DNA of 64,000 bases from Hyphomicrobium sp. (GTDB lineage Bacteria; Pseudomonadota; Alphaproteobacteria; Rhizobiales; Hyphomicrobiaceae), in NCBI GenBank assembly GCA_030148425.1, contig JASBTM010000003.1, positions 372,001-436,000 of the forward strand, given 5' to 3'. Under the pieces are notes generated by a model. The model was given only the letters and a program-made list of their open reading frames with translations, was not told the origin of the DNA and ran no database searches. A program made the translations under genes and the position numbers. Below, piece by piece: positions 17,237 to 27,696 of the stretch (position 1 is its first letter; each line of letters opens with the position of its first letter).

Positions 17237-20200
17237 GGGCGCGGATTTGGCCGCGATCATTTCTTTCGCCAACGCCAAGCTTGCGACATAGTCGGGTTTG
17301 CCTGAGCCGAGAAGCGGGACTTTGCCGACGATCAGAATTTCGGCGGGGACCATCAGCTCGGTCGCGCCTTTCTGGCGTGCGAATTTCTGAAAGTCCTCTC
17401 GCTTGGATTTGTCGTCCGTCGTCATTAGAACGAGGCGCTCGCCTTTGCGTTGATCGGGAAGCGCGACGACGACGCTGACATGCTGCGGCCAAAGCTCGGC
17501 CGCAAGAGATTCGACGGCGGAGAGCGAAATCATCTCGCCACCAATCTTGGCGAAGCGCTTTGCGCGGCCCTTGATGAAGATGAAGCCCTGCGGATCGATC
17601 TCGACGATATCGCCCGTGTCGTGCCAGCCGTTGGCAGGCGGTTCGAGGACCCCGGGATGCTCTGCCCGATAGTAGCCGAGCATCACGTTCGGGCCGCGCA
17701 CATAGAGACGGCCGCCCTTCTCGATGCCCGGCACAGGCTCGAGCTTATAATCCATCAGCGGCGACATGCGGCCGACGCTATGAGCTTTGTTCGCGAGCGG
17801 CGTGTTGAGCGATAGCACCGGCGCGGTTTCGGTGACGCCGTAACCTTCCAGGATGCGTACGCCAAAGCGATCCATATAGAGTTCGCGGGTGCGATCCTTG
17901 ATGGCTTCGGCGCCCGCAACGACGAGACGGACGCGGGCGAAATCATAAGGATGAGCGACGCGCGCGTAGCCCGAAAGGAATGTATCGGTGCCGAACATGA
18001 TCGTCGCGTTGGACTGATAGACGAGTTCCGGAATGATGCGATAGTGCAGCGGCGTCGGGTAAAGATAGATCGGCACACCGGCGATGAGCGGCATCAGGAC
18101 GCCGGCCGTCAATCCGAACGAGTGAAACACCGGTAGGGCGTTGAAGACTTTGTCGGTGCCGTTGCAGGCGACGCGCGTGAGCGTTTGGGCGCAATTCGCG
18201 AGCAGATTTCGATGCGAGAGGACGACGCCTTTGGGCGTGCCTTCGGAACCTGACGTGAAGAGGATCGCGGCGGGTGCGTTGTAATCGACTTCGACTTGCT
18301 GGCGGCCGCCTTGCATCAAGCCTTTGACCTTATCGGCGAATGTGATCGTCTGGCGGATGTCTTCGAGGTAGATGATGCGGGCCACACCTTCGAGCGCCTG
18401 AATAAGCGCCTCCAAATGGCCCTTTTCGACGAAGACGCGCGACGTGAGGACGACATCGACCTTCGCTGCTTTGCATGCCGAGACGACGTTGGCTGCGCCT
18501 GCTGAGAAGTTCAGCATCGCTGGAACGCGGGCGATGGTCTGCAACGCGAAAAACGTCACAGCGACGCCTGCGGAGTTTGGCAGAAGAACGCCGACGGACG
18601 CTCCGGCGGGGGGCAGCATCGGTGCGATCTTGGCGCCAAGTACCTGCGCTCCGACGATGAGCTTCTTATAGGTAAGTTTCGTGCCGAGCGGGTCCTCGAT
18701 GGCAGGCTTGCCGGTATCGCGCGTTTTGTGGGCAAGGACGAGTGCTTCGAACAGCGTCTGATCGATGGGCGTCGTCAGCACTGCGGTGTCGGTCATGATG
18801 TCTTGCAGAGCGGAGCCTGCTGCTTGCCGCCTCGCCTTGCCGCGCAATGCCGGGTCAATCTTCAGCCAAACGGGCGGAAGAATGGTGACCGTGATTTTCG
18901 GGAACCAGGCTTTTTTCGTTTGTGCCTTACTGAGGTAGCCGAAGTGGGAGCGTTCGAGGCCGTCGATCCGTACAGGGATGACCGGCGCATCCGCCTTGTC
19001 GGCGATCATCGCGGTGCCGTCGTAAACTTTCATCAGCCCGCCGGTGACGGTGAGGCGTCCCTCCGGGAAGATGACGATGGAAGTGCCGTCTCTCACGGCT
19101 TGAATGAGGCTGCGCATGCCGAGCGGGCGCGTCGGATCGATGGTGTAGAACTGCGCGAGTTTCAGAAATGGTCTTGCCCACCACGTTTGCGAGATCATGG
19201 TGTCTACGGCGTAGGCCGTGTGCGACGGCGTCAGCGCGTGCATCAGCGGCGCATCGAGCAGGCTGACGTGGTTCGGTGCGATAATCGCGCGCTCGCCGGG
19301 TTTGGGGAGATTTTCGCGCCCGTGAACTTCGAGGCCGAAAAAGGTCTTGAAGAGAAACAGGGCGACGTCCTTTATGCCTTCGGTGCCCCAGGCGCGCAGG
19401 ACGAGCACGACGACCAGGATGTTTGCGACGCCGAGTGCGGCGTAGAGCGCGGCAACTGGAATTTTCTCAAATTGAAGCACGGCAATCAGCAGTCCGACGG
19501 CGGTCATGAAGGCGGCTGACAGCACGTTGCATCCAGCGATGACGCGGGATCGATGATCGACAGGTGACCATGCCTGCACGGCGGCAAACGATGGAACGAT
19601 GAAAAGTCCGCCGGCAACGGCGATGCCTGCGAGATCGACCAGCATGTGAAGGCCGTTGATCGAGGTGATGACATCGGTGGCGGTCATCGGGGTCGCTGCG
19701 CGCTGCATTCCTGATGCGAGCCAAGCGAGATCGAGCAGGAAAAGCCCCATCAATAGCGCGCCGATCGGAACGAGGGCGAGATTGGGTCGGCTGGAGCTCG
19801 CTCGCGCAGCGGCAATGGAACCTACGGCGACTGCAACGGCGAAAACGAAAAGCGCCAGCGTATAAACCGAGGGTGCGCCGTTTAAAACTTGGGGAATCAG
19901 GTTTTGTAGCAGGGCCAGAACCGCCGCGCCGACGAGCCAGAACCACGATGTAATCAACGCGCCTTGCCAGATGCGCTTGTCGCTGCGCAAATCCTTGAGC
20001 AGCGTGATCGTGGACGTCACGATGTTCCGGTCGATCTTGAGATCCGGCACGGAGGACGGCGCGGGCGGAATACGGCTCGCGGAAAACCAGCCGAGCACGG
20101 AAATGCCGACGATCGCGCAAGCGACTGCGATCAGTTCTCCGTGGCTGCCGGATGCGAAATTTCCGCCGACGGTGCCAATCAGAATGGCGATGAAGGTCGC

Positions 20201-20638
20201 GCCTTCGATAAGGGCGTTGCCAGAGGGCAGCTCCTTCACTTCGAGATGCGATGGAAGCAGACCGTATTTCACCGGCCCGAAGAAGGCGCTCAACGTTCCG
20301 AACAGGATGAGGGCCACGAACAACAATGGCACGGACGGGATAAGGAAGCCTGCAGCCGCGACGACGGCAATCGGGATTTCGATCAGGCGTACGCGGGCCG
20401 CCACTTTGGCCTTGTCGAATTTATCGGCGAGCTGCCCGGCAAGGGCGGAAAAAAGAAAAAACGGCAGGACGAGAGCCGCACCCGCCAGCGTCCCCAGGGC
20501 CGGCCCGTTGTCCATTGCGAGCTTGTAGACGACAAGCATCGCCAGGGCATTCTTCAGAAGATTATCGTTGAGCGCCGCGAGCAGTTGGCTCCAGAACAGA
20601 GGTGCGAAACGGCGCGACGACAAGAGGCGGACGAACAT
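17195..20638 (-). CDS. aas: Fused LplT-type transporter / 2-acyl-GPE acyltransferase / acyl-ACP synthetase
   Basis: A 1147-residue inner-membrane protein combining three activities that are separate genes (lplT, aas) in E. coli: lysophospholipid flipping, re-acylation, and acyl-ACP synthesis. Residues 1-420 are an MFS-type transporter with about 12 helices. Residues about 430-630 are a PlsC acyltransferase with the NHVSLLDAPL (HX4D) and FPEGRLT motifs. Residues about 650-1130 are an AMP-forming ligase with AAILFTSGSEGTPKGVVLSH, GYGVTETAPV and GWHDTGDI. The fusion is known in alphaproteobacteria. It sits between thiO and thiS on the opposite strand and overlaps the thiO end. Confidence 0.92.
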   Translation of the reverse strand: MFVRLLSSRRFAPLFWSQLLAALNDNLLKNALAMLVVYKLAMDNGPALGTLAGAALVLPFFLFSALAGQLADKFDKAKVAARVRLIEIPIAVVAAAGFLIPSVPLLFVALILFGTLSAFFGPVKYGLLPSHLEVKELPSGNALIEGATFIAILIGTVGGNFASGSHGELIAVACAIVGISVLGWFSASRIPPAPSSVPDLKIDRNIVTSTITLLKDLRSDKRIWQGALITSWFWLVGAAVLALLQNLIPQVLNGAPSVYTLALFVFAVAVAVGSIAAARASSSRPNLALVPIGALLMGLFLLDLAWLASGMQRAATPMTATDVITSINGLHMLVDLAGIAVAGGLFIVPSFAAVQAWSPVDHRSRVIAGCNVLSAAFMTAVGLLIAVLQFEKIPVAALYAALGVANILVVVLVLRAWGTEGIKDVALFLFKTFFGLEVHGRENLPKPGERAIIAPNHVSLLDAPLMHALTPSHTAYAVDTMISQTWWARPFLKLAQFYTIDPTRPLGMRSLIQAVRDGTSIVIFPEGRLTVTGGLMKVYDGTAMIADKADAPVIPVRIDGLERSHFGYLSKAQTKKAWFPKITVTILPPVWLKIDPALRGKARRQAAGSALQDIMTDTAVLTTPIDQTLFEALVLAHKTRDTGKPAIEDPLGTKLTYKKLIVGAQVLGAKIAPMLPPAGASVGVLLPNSAGVAVTFFALQTIARVPAMLNFSAGAANVVSACKAAKVDVVLTSRVFVEKGHLEALIQALEGVARIIYLEDIRQTITFADKVKGLMQGGRQQVEVDYNAPAAILFTSGSEGTPKGVVLSHRNLLANCAQTLTRVACNGTDKVFNALPVFHSFGLTAGVLMPLIAGVPIYLYPTPLHYRIIPELVYQSNATIMFGTDTFLSGYARVAHPYDFARVRLVVAGAEAIKDRTRELYMDRFGVRILEGYGVTETAPVLSLNTPLANKAHSVGRMSPLMDYKLEPVPGIEKGGRLYVRGPNVMLGYYRAEHPGVLEPPANGWHDTGDIVEIDPQGFIFIKGRAKRFAKIGGEMISLSAVESLAAELWPQHVSVVVALPDQRKGERLVLMTTDDKSKREDFQKFARQKGATELMVPAEILIVGKVPLLGSGKPDYVASLALAKEMIAAKSAPSGIAEQNSLTPAV

Positions 20639-20775
20639 GGACGAGGGATCCTCAGAATGCGGGAAGTGAAATGGTCAGGGAGCAATGCGGCGGATTGGCG
20701 GGCCTCATTTGGCGCATTTTGAATATATGAGGTAAAAAATTGCCAGCCGCTCTGGTAAACGGTGGTGAGCTTCCC

Positions 20776-21021
20776 ATGTCCGGCGATGAGATGTCAGATC
20801 AGGCGATGGTACAACACGAGGGCGTCGAGCTTATCGTCAACGGCCGAAAATCGGCGAGCCGTGCCCAGACTTTGGCGGACCTCATTGAGGAACAAGGGTT
20901 TGCGGACGCTAAGGTCGCGACGGCGATCAATGGACAGTTCGTACCGGAGGCGCGCCGTGCTACGACGGCGCTAGGCGGCGGCGACCGCATCGAGATCGTT
21001 TCCGCCCGCCAAGGCGGCTAG
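20776..21021 (+). CDS. thiS: Sulfur carrier protein ThiS
   Basis: Ubiquitin-fold sulfur carrier for thiazole synthesis. The product ends in the diagnostic Gly-Gly (SARQGG), which is adenylated by ThiF and converted to thiocarboxylate. The core begins near VELIVNGRK, leaving about 15 extra N-terminal residues with the ATG at 20776; ATG codons at 20791 and 20806 are possible and would give a more usual length of about 70. It is 20 bases upstream of thiG. I looked for a thiamin pyrophosphate riboswitch in the 137 bases upstream and did not find its conserved elements. Confidence 0.88.
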   Translation: MSGDEMSDQAMVQHEGVELIVNGRKSASRAQTLADLIEEQGFADAKVATAINGQFVPEARRATTALGGGDRIEIVSARQGG

Positions 21022-21041
21022 AAGGGATTTTTCCGGCACCC

Positions 21042-21857
21042 ATGAACATTCGCGACGAGAAGCTCCACGTGGCGAAGGGCCTTTCCATTTACGGCGAGGC
21101 GGTATCTTCGCGGTTGCTACTCGGGACTGCGGGCTATCCGTCTCCCGCGGTGCTTAAGAGTGCTGTGACGGCTTCCAGTGCCGACATCGTAACGGTTTCG
21201 CTGCGGCGCGAAGCGGCTGGCGGCAAGCTCGGCGAACGGTTTCTCGAAATCATTCATGGTCTCGGTGTGCGCGTGCTGCCGAACACGGCCGGATGCAGGA
21301 CCGCGTCGGAAGCGATCACGACGGCGCAAATGGCGCGCGAGCTTTTCGGAACAGACTGGATCAAGCTCGAAGTGATCGCCAATGACGATACGTTGCAGCC
21401 TGACGTCTTCGGCCTTGTCGAGGCGGCAGGGGTGTTGTCTCGCGACGGCTTCAAGGTGCTGCCCTATACGACAGAGGATCTCTCGGTCGCCGAGCGGCTG
21501 CAGCGTGCGGGATGCGCTGTCATCATGCCGTGGGGCGCGCCAATCGGCAGCGGACGCGGATTGGCAAATGCGCCGGCATTGAAAAGCCTGCGCGCCTATT
21601 TCCCGGATGCGACGCTTGTCGTCGATGCGGGCATCGGTGCGCCTTCGCATGCGGCGCTGGCTATGGAACTCGGCTACGATGCGGTGCTGCTCAATACAGC
21701 GGTCGCGAAGTCCGCCGATCCGGTGCGGATGGCCGAGGCGTTTGCTGCTGCGATCCGGGCGGGACGGCTTGGTTTCGAAGCCGGTCTTATTCCGGCACGC
21801 GATATGGCCGTGCCTTCGACGCCCGTCGCTGGCACCCCGTTTTTCGATTTCGAATGA
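21042..21857 (+). CDS. thiG: Thiazole synthase ThiG
   Basis: TIM-barrel enzyme that joins 1-deoxyxylulose 5-phosphate, dehydroglycine and ThiS-thiocarboxylate sulfur into the thiazole of thiamin. The 271-residue product has the Schiff-base Lys in [10 protein letters not shown], the VLPNTAGC segment, and the phosphate-binding loops [12 protein letters not shown] and [12 protein letters not shown]. It follows thiS by 20 bases and precedes thiE by 28. No thiC, thiD or thiF is in the window, so the rest of the pathway is elsewhere. Confidence 0.95.
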   Translation: MNIRDEKLHVAKGLSIYGEAVSSRLLLGTAGYPSPAVLKSAVTASSADIVTVSLRREAAGGKLGERFLEIIHGLGVRVLPNTAGCRTASEAITTAQMARELFGTDWIKLEVIANDDTLQPDVFGLVEAAGVLSRDGFKVLPYTTEDLSVAERLQRAGCAVIMPWGAPIGSGRGLANAPALKSLRAYFPDATLVVDAGIGAPSHAALAMELGYDAVLLNTAVAKSADPVRMAEAFAAAIRAGRLGFEAGLIPARDMAVPSTPVAGTPFFDFE

Positions 21858-21885
21858 GCGTCATCGTTTAAACAGCGCGCGGATC

Positions 21886-22485
21886 ATGCTCCATCCCTTT
21901 TATCCCATCGTGCCCGATATCGGCTGGCTGGAACGTATCGTTCCGCTGGGCGTGAAGCTTGTGCAGCTGCGCATCAAGGATGCCTCGGCTAAAGAAATCG
22001 GCGGGCAGGCGAAGCGCGCCGCGACCACATGCCGGGACAACGGCTGCACGCTGGTCCTCAACGATTATTGGGAAGCCGCGCTCGATACGGGCATCGATTT
22101 CATCCATTTGGGCCAAGACGATCTGCGCGACGCCGATCTCGAAGCGATTAAGCTCGCAGGCATCAAAATCGGAATATCGACGCACGATGCGGCCGAACTC
22201 GAGCTCGCGTTGGCCGCCGAACCCGATTACGTCGCGCTCGGACCGATCTATGAAACGAAGCTGAAGGCGATGCCCTGGGCACCGCAAGGGCTTGATAAAG
22301 TTAAGGAATGGAAAAAAAGGATCGGCCAGATTCCGCTCGTGGCGATCGGCGGCATCACGCCGGAGCGGGCGCCCGGCGTCATCGAAGCGGGTGCGGATTC
22401 CCTCGCTGTCATCACTGACTTCATAACTGCACCGGATCCTGAAAATCGGATCGAGCTATGGCTGCGGCAGTTGCAAACTCGATAG
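21886..22485 (+). CDS. thiE: Thiamin-phosphate synthase ThiE
   Basis: Couples hydroxymethylpyrimidine pyrophosphate to thiazole phosphate. The 199-residue TIM barrel shows the family motifs QLRIKD, LNDYWEAA, HLGQDDL, GISTHD, DYVALGPIYETK and VAIGGITPE. The ATG at 21886 gives a normal N-terminus (MLHPFYPIVPDIGWLER); an upstream in-frame start lies within thiG and is rejected. It is the last gene of the thiS-thiG-thiE run. Confidence 0.92.
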   Translation: MLHPFYPIVPDIGWLERIVPLGVKLVQLRIKDASAKEIGGQAKRAATTCRDNGCTLVLNDYWEAALDTGIDFIHLGQDDLRDADLEAIKLAGIKIGISTHDAAELELALAAEPDYVALGPIYETKLKAMPWAPQGLDKVKEWKKRIGQIPLVAIGGITPERAPGVIEAGADSLAVITDFITAPDPENRIELWLRQLQTR

Positions 22486-22606
22486 TTTGGCTCATTCTGT
22501 GTTAACTAGATGAGCGCACGCGGATCGTTTATGACAGTTTTGTGTGGTTCGGAACTACGGTATCGATTTCCTGCCCCAACTCCCCAATCCAGAGTCGTTC
22601 TAGCGT

Positions 22607-23659
22607 ATGCCCTATCGCTTCAAGACGAATGAGCCCGTTGAAAAAGGCTTTCGACGAATTGCGCGCGAACAGTTCGACGCGGCACTAGCAGAACTTGCTG
22701 GATCGAGTGTTGGTGCCAAGAATGTTCATGAGTGCCGAAAATCATTGAAGCGCCTGCGTGCTCTCGTGCGCCTCGCTGCCGAGTCTGTAGGAGAGGGCAA
22801 GGCGCGGCGCCGCAACAAGGCGCTCGGAGGCATCGCGAGGTTGCTGTCGGATCGCCGCGATCAAACGGTGATGCTCGATACTATCGCCAAGCTTTCGGAG
22901 GAAAACACGGATACTGCGGCCGCGCTTGCACCGCTGAGAGCAAGTATCGCTAAGCAGGATGCACAAGAGGCGGAAACGCTCGATCCCGATATCGCCGTGC
23001 GCGCCCGCTCGCTGCTCGTGCAGGAAGCACGAAAGTTCGAGCGTGCGAAGCTCGCCAAGCGCGGTTTTGCTGCGCTCGCCGGAGGGTTAGAGGCGAGCTA
23101 TCGGTATGGGCGGAAGACGAGAAAGTACGCTTACGAAGAGCCGACGGACGAAAATTTCCACGAGCTGCGCAAGGCCGTTCAGTGGCATTGGCGGCAGATG
23201 TCCCTACTCTCCAAGGCCTGGCCGGACGAGTTCGCAGCCCGAGCGAACGCCGCGCGCGAACTCTCGCAACAACTCGGCGACGATCACGATCTTGCTATGC
23301 TGGTCGAAGCGGCCTCGCGGTCCACATCGATGTCGGACGAACAGAAAGAAGCGGCAGTTGGGGTTTGCCGGCGTCATCAGCAGGCTCTGCGCGGGGCGGC
23401 CGAATATCAGGTCAAGCGGCTTTTCGTGGAGAAGCCGGAGGCGTTTGTCAGTCGTGTCGCCGCCTATTGGCGCTGCAGCCGTTCGCTGGATTCGCAGCTT
23501 GAAGTTCTGCCCGCGCCGCGCCAAGTAGATGCTTCGGATCAGGTCGACACGGGCTTGACGGATGTTGAGGCTCCGGCCACGGGAAAGCGGCAGACGCCGG
23601 CAAAGCCGAGGCTCGCCGCGAAATCCGAGGTACCGGCTCCGTCACAGCGCCGGGCTTGA
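22607..23659 (+). CDS. CHAD domain protein
   Basis: A 350-residue all-helical CHAD (conserved histidine alpha-helical) protein. The conserved His/basic segments VHECRKSLKRLRAL, FHELRKAVQWHWRQ and LGDDHDLAML are present. CHAD domains bind inorganic polyphosphate through these basic helices and often localise to polyphosphate granules. No CYTH (triphosphatase) domain is attached, so it is a stand-alone CHAD. The last 45 residues are Pro/Ala/Lys-rich and probably disordered. hemH follows 38 bases downstream on the same strand. Confidence 0.88.
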   Translation: MPYRFKTNEPVEKGFRRIAREQFDAALAELAGSSVGAKNVHECRKSLKRLRALVRLAAESVGEGKARRRNKALGGIARLLSDRRDQTVMLDTIAKLSEENTDTAAALAPLRASIAKQDAQEAETLDPDIAVRARSLLVQEARKFERAKLAKRGFAALAGGLEASYRYGRKTRKYAYEEPTDENFHELRKAVQWHWRQMSLLSKAWPDEFAARANAARELSQQLGDDHDLAMLVEAASRSTSMSDEQKEAAVGVCRRHQQALRGAAEYQVKRLFVEKPEAFVSRVAAYWRCSRSLDSQLEVLPAPRQVDASDQVDTGLTDVEAPATGKRQTPAKPRLAAKSEVPAPSQRRA

Positions 23660-23697
23660 TCCTTCCAGGATCGATTGATTAGGCGCCGGGAGTGCGG

Positions 23698-24759
23698 ATG
23701 AACGAAGTTCCAAGACAGGAGCGCTTCGAAAGCGAAGTGCCCGCATTTCCTGCGGGGCATCCGTCCGTCGCGTTTGGGCGCATCGGTGTGCTTCTTCTCA
23801 ATCTCGGGACGCCCGACGGCACCGGCTATTGGCCGATGCGCCGGTATCTGAAGGAATTTCTTTCGGACGACCGCGTGATCGAGGAACCGAAATGGAAGTG
23901 GTGGCCAATCCTCAATCTCATCATTCTGACGACACGTCCCGCCCGGAAGGGTCGCGACTACGCGACGATCTGGAATAACGAGCGTAACGAAGGGCCGCTG
24001 AAGACGATCACGCGGAGCCAGGCCGAGCAACTCACACTGCGGCTCGGCAACGATCCGCGCATCGTTGTCGATTGGGCGATGCGCTACGCTAATCCAACGA
24101 CGGAGAGCCGTATCCTCGCGCTTAAAGAGCAGGGCTGCGATCGCATTCTGCTTGTGCCGCTCTATCCGCAATATGCGGCGGCGACGACGGCGACGGCCTG
24201 CGATCAAGCCTTTCGCGCACTGACGAAGATGCGCTGGCAGCCGGCCGTGCGAACACTGCCGAGCTATCATGATCATCCGGCGTATATCGAGGCTCTCGCC
24301 CAGTCGATGCGTGCACAGCTCGCGACGCTCGATTTCGAGCCCGAGAAAATCATCGCGACATTCCACGGAATGCCGGAGAAGTATTTCAAGGCGGGCGATC
24401 CTTATCATTGCCAATGCCAGAAGACGTCGAGATTATTGCGAGAGAAATTGGGCGTTTCGGAAGAGCGCTGGATGACGACGTTCCAATCGCGTTTCGGTAA
24501 TGATCCTTGGCTTCAGCCTTACACCGATATGACGATTGAACGGTTGGCGAAATCGGGCGTCAAAAAAATTGCGCTCGTGGCGCCGGGATTTTCGGCCGAC
24601 TGCTTGGAAACGCTGGAAGAGCTGGACCGCGAAAATCGTCATATTTTCGAGACAAATGGCGGAGAAAAATTCGCGTATTTGCGGGCTCTGAACGATAGCG
24701 GCGAGGGAATGGACGCCATCGAAGCCGTCGTGCGACGCGAGCTTTCGGGCTGGATTTAA
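23698..24759 (+). CDS. hemH: Ferrochelatase
   Basis: Last step of protoheme synthesis, inserting Fe2+ into protoporphyrin IX at the inner membrane. The 353-residue protein carries VLLLNLGTPDG, the RYANPTTES region, the VPLYPQYAA signature, the conserved His in IATFHGMPEKY, and the C-terminal LVAPGFSADCLETLEE with the catalytic Glu segment. The ATG at 23698 has GGGAG 5 bases upstream and is preferred over the GTG at 23692. Confidence 0.95.
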   Translation: MNEVPRQERFESEVPAFPAGHPSVAFGRIGVLLLNLGTPDGTGYWPMRRYLKEFLSDDRVIEEPKWKWWPILNLIILTTRPARKGRDYATIWNNERNEGPLKTITRSQAEQLTLRLGNDPRIVVDWAMRYANPTTESRILALKEQGCDRILLVPLYPQYAAATTATACDQAFRALTKMRWQPAVRTLPSYHDHPAYIEALAQSMRAQLATLDFEPEKIIATFHGMPEKYFKAGDPYHCQCQKTSRLLREKLGVSEERWMTTFQSRFGNDPWLQPYTDMTIERLAKSGVKKIALVAPGFSADCLETLEELDRENRHIFETNGGEKFAYLRALNDSGEGMDAIEAVVRRELSGWI

Positions 24760-24769
24760 GAGCAGGAGC

Positions 24770-24789
24770 GGTGGCCGAATTAGGCCGCC
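24770..24789 (+). terminator. Weak hairpin after hemH
   Basis: GGTGGCC and GGCCGCC (one G-T pair) form a 7-base-pair stem around a 6-base loop 10 bases past the hemH stop. There is no clear T-run, so it may be only a transcript-end stabiliser. Confidence 0.35.
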
Positions 24790-24935
24790 ATTGCTAATTC
24801 GCGTTCAATTTCCGGTTTTTTCCGCCTTATATCGACATATTACTCCATCTTTACCGAATGTTTGTTTCCGGGACTTAAACCCGACAAGCGAATTTCCCAT
24901 TTTCATCGTGATTCGCTCGTTAGGGGAGAACGGCA

Positions 24936-25916
24936 ATGTCCGATTTGGGCGGTTTCGGTTTTTTTGGATTCATTCTTCTGGCTGCGGCCATCTGGGGGCT
25001 TTGGTCCACCGTTAAGATCGTTCCGCAGGGATCGAATTTCACGGTTGAAAATCTTGGCCGCTACACACGCACCCTGACGCCAGGTATGCATATTCTCATT
25101 CCCGTTCTCGAGCATGTGACGCACAAGCTGAACATGAAAGAGCAGGTGATGGATATCCCAAGACAGGATGTCATCACGCGCGATAACGCGATGGTTACGG
25201 TCGATGGCGTTGCATTCTACCAGATCCTGAACGCCGCGAAGGCCGCCTACGAGGTCGACAATCTCGAGCATTCGATCATCAACCTGACGATGACGAACAT
25301 TCGCACAGTGATGGGTTCGATGGATCTCGACGAACTTCTGTCTAATCGCGATCAGATCAATCATCGACTACTGCAGGTGGTCGACGCGGCAACGGAGTCG
25401 TGGGGCGTTAAGGTCACACGCATCGAGATCAAAGATATTGCACCGCCGCGCGATCTCATCGACAGCATGGCTCGCCAGATGAAAGCGGAGCGCGAAAAGC
25501 GTGCGCAAATTCTCGAGTCGGAAGGTCTGCGTCAGGCAGCTATTCTGAAAGCCGAAGGCGCAAAACAAGCAGTCGTGCTCGAAGCTGAAGGCCGCCGCGA
25601 GGCCGCTTATCGCGATGCTGAGGCCCGCGAGCGTGCGGCCGAAGCCGAAGCCAAGGCCACGAAATTGGTTTCGGACGCCATCTCCGGCGGCAATGTTCAG
25701 GCCATCAACTATTTCGTCGCGAACAATTACATGAAGGCCCTCGAAGCTCTCGCAAAGTCTCCAAACCAGAAGATCATTATGATGCCGCTTGAAGCCTCGT
25801 CTGTGATCGGATCTCTTGGTGGCATCGCGCAGATTGCTGGAGAGGCATTCGGCGGCGATGCACCGAAGGCTGTAGGTCAGCGGCCTTCGCGCCCCGGGTC
25901 TGTGCCGACGACTTGA
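24936..25916 (+). CDS. SPFH/band-7 membrane protein (QmcA/stomatin-like)
   Basis: A 326-residue membrane-anchored scaffold. One N-terminal helix (residues about 8-28) is followed by the SPFH domain (from [15 protein letters not shown] to about residue 185, including [17 protein letters not shown]), a coiled coil rich in Glu, Ala and Arg (about 185-240), and a C-terminal segment. QmcA-type proteins form oligomeric membrane microdomain cages and can regulate membrane proteases. It is followed 35 bases later by an NfeD-type gene, the usual partner. Confidence 0.9.
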   Translation: MSDLGGFGFFGFILLAAAIWGLWSTVKIVPQGSNFTVENLGRYTRTLTPGMHILIPVLEHVTHKLNMKEQVMDIPRQDVITRDNAMVTVDGVAFYQILNAAKAAYEVDNLEHSIINLTMTNIRTVMGSMDLDELLSNRDQINHRLLQVVDAATESWGVKVTRIEIKDIAPPRDLIDSMARQMKAEREKRAQILESEGLRQAAILKAEGAKQAVVLEAEGRREAAYRDAEARERAAEAEAKATKLVSDAISGGNVQAINYFVANNYMKALEALAKSPNQKIIMMPLEASSVIGSLGGIAQIAGEAFGGDAPKAVGQRPSRPGSVPTT

Positions 25917-25951
25917 TCCGCTAAGGTGCAGGAAGGGGAGGAGAGGCGTCA

Positions 25952-26404
25952 ATGCAAGCCATTACGTCGCTGATTGAACATTTCGGACCGTGGCTCTGGT
26001 TCGCGCTGGCAGTGGCACTGTTCGTGATGGAATCGATCGTTCCCGGCGTGCATTTTGTCTGGTTCGGATTGTCGGCGCTCGTCGTCGGCGTCATCGCCCT
26101 TACGACGGCTCTGAGCTGGGAATGGCAGCTTGTCGCATTCGCTTTGATTGCGTTGGCGGCGGTGTTTTGGGTTCGCCATAAGAGCCGCGAAGAATCGTCG
26201 AATCCGGATGTTCGCGATCTCAACGTGCGTGGCGCGCAATACATCGGACGCACCGTGACAATCGAGGATGCGATCGTGAATGGACGCGGCAAGGTTCGCG
26301 TCGGAGATACGGTGTGGGTGGCTGAAGGCGAGGACGGCCCCAAGGGCGCCAACGTCAAGGTCACTGGCGTTGATGGGACGGTGCTCGTCGTTACGCGGAT
26401 TTGA
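25952..26404 (+). CDS. NfeD-family membrane protein
   Basis: A 150-residue partner of the upstream SPFH protein. Three membrane helices (residues about 13-80) precede a cytoplasmic OB-fold domain (residues about 88-150, YIGRTVTIEDAIVNGRGKVR and onward), as in short NfeD proteins. NfeD proteins act together with stomatin-like proteins in membrane quality control. A strong GGAGGAG site lies upstream of the ATG. Confidence 0.88.
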   Translation: MQAITSLIEHFGPWLWFALAVALFVMESIVPGVHFVWFGLSALVVGVIALTTALSWEWQLVAFALIALAAVFWVRHKSREESSNPDVRDLNVRGAQYIGRTVTIEDAIVNGRGKVRVGDTVWVAEGEDGPKGANVKVTGVDGTVLVVTRI

Positions 26405-26451
26405 GGCGGCGTTTCACGCCGCTTCTAGCCGCGCTGTCAGCTGGTTTCGAA

Positions 26452-27483
26452 CTAAGCGACGCCGACGCGCAGCAGATCGTGGACGTGCACGATGCCGACG
26501 GGCTTGTGCTTCTCTACGACGAAAAGCGCTGTGATCCGCGATGAATTGATGAGTTCAAGCGCAGCGGACGCCAGCATTGTCGGGGCGATGGTTTTCGGCT
26601 TCGTAGTCATGACGCCGTCAACCGTCGCGGCGAGCAAATTCGGCCCCATGTGACGGCGCAAGTCGCCGTCGGTGATGACGCCCATCAGCTTGCCCTTCGT
26701 ATCGATCACGCCGACACAGCCAAAGCTTTTCTCGGTCATGGCGACGAGAGCATCGGCCATCGAGCTGCCGCTTGCGATCAACGGCAGACGCTCGGTTGGG
26801 TGCATGACGTCGGCGACATATTTCAGATTTGCTCCCAGCGAACCGCCGGGGTGGAAGATCTTGAAATCGTGAGCCGTGAAGCCTCGCGCGTCGAGGAGTG
26901 CAATCGCGAGGCTATCGCCGATTGCGAGCTGGATGGTGGTGGATGTCGTCGGCGCCAGGCCGTGCGGGCAGGCTTCCTTCACGCGCGGAAGCTGCAAAAC
27001 GATATCAGCTTGTTCGCCAAGCGCAGAATTCGTTTGAGAGGTGATCGCGACCAGGGGAACGGCGAAGCGGCGCGAATACGTAATGATCGGCTTCAGTTCG
27101 ACGGTTTCGCCCGACCACGAGAACGCGAGGATCAGATCGGATTGGGTGATCATGCCGAGGTCGCCGTGCGAGGCTTCGCTCGGATGTACGAAAAAGGCCG
27201 GGGTTCCGGTGGAGGCGAAGGTTGCCGCGATCTTCTGCGCAACGTGGCCGCTCTTGCCGATGCCGGTCACGATCACACGGCCGCTGACCGCCTTGAGGCG
27301 CTGCACGGCTTCCTCGAACGGGCCGGCCATTGGTCCGCTAAGTTCGCGTGCGAGCTGGGTGATACCTTCCGCGCCAAGGTTGAGCGTACGAAGCGCCGAT
27401 GAAATCGGCGTAGCTTCGTCGGATTCGTTTGCTGAACTCCGGCGCTCGCCATCAGGCAGCTGAAATGGAATGACCTTCTGCAT
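26452..27483 (-). CDS. kdsD: D-arabinose-5-phosphate isomerase, KdsD/KpsF/GutQ family
   Basis: Converts ribulose 5-phosphate to arabinose 5-phosphate, the precursor of Kdo in lipopolysaccharide. The 343-residue protein has an N-terminal SIS domain (GIGKSGHVAQKIAATFASTG, HPSEASHGDLG) and two C-terminal CBS domains from about residue 220 (VADVMHPTERLPLI and GVMTTKPKTIAP). The architecture and length match KdsD. The neighbouring galU and galE fit a role in envelope sugar supply. KpsF or GutQ paralogues cannot be told apart by sequence alone. Confidence 0.9.
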   Translation of the reverse strand: MQKVIPFQLPDGERRSSANESDEATPISSALRTLNLGAEGITQLARELSGPMAGPFEEAVQRLKAVSGRVIVTGIGKSGHVAQKIAATFASTGTPAFFVHPSEASHGDLGMITQSDLILAFSWSGETVELKPIITYSRRFAVPLVAITSQTNSALGEQADIVLQLPRVKEACPHGLAPTTSTTIQLAIGDSLAIALLDARGFTAHDFKIFHPGGSLGANLKYVADVMHPTERLPLIASGSSMADALVAMTEKSFGCVGVIDTKGKLMGVITDGDLRRHMGPNLLAATVDGVMTTKPKTIAPTMLASAALELINSSRITALFVVEKHKPVGIVHVHDLLRVGVA

Positions 27484-27696
27484 CCGGTCTTAATCCCCCG
27501 CTCGAGTGCAGCATCATCCCAGCATACGGGAGGTGGAGGGGGACGTTAACACTTTTTCTCGTTGCCGACTGCCAAGCACACGGGCAGACGGTCGCAGAAC
27601 GACTGATTAACCAAGCAAATACGGGCTGGCGCTGGGTCTTAAGGGGCGTTCGCACCACCGGAGGTTTCCGTGGATGGCGTTATTTCGCCGTCACGA

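Noticed and set aside
20639..20775. Possible thiamin pyrophosphate riboswitch before thiS
   Set aside because: The conserved CTGAGA and ACC(C)TGAACCTGATC-like elements are not present in the stretch.
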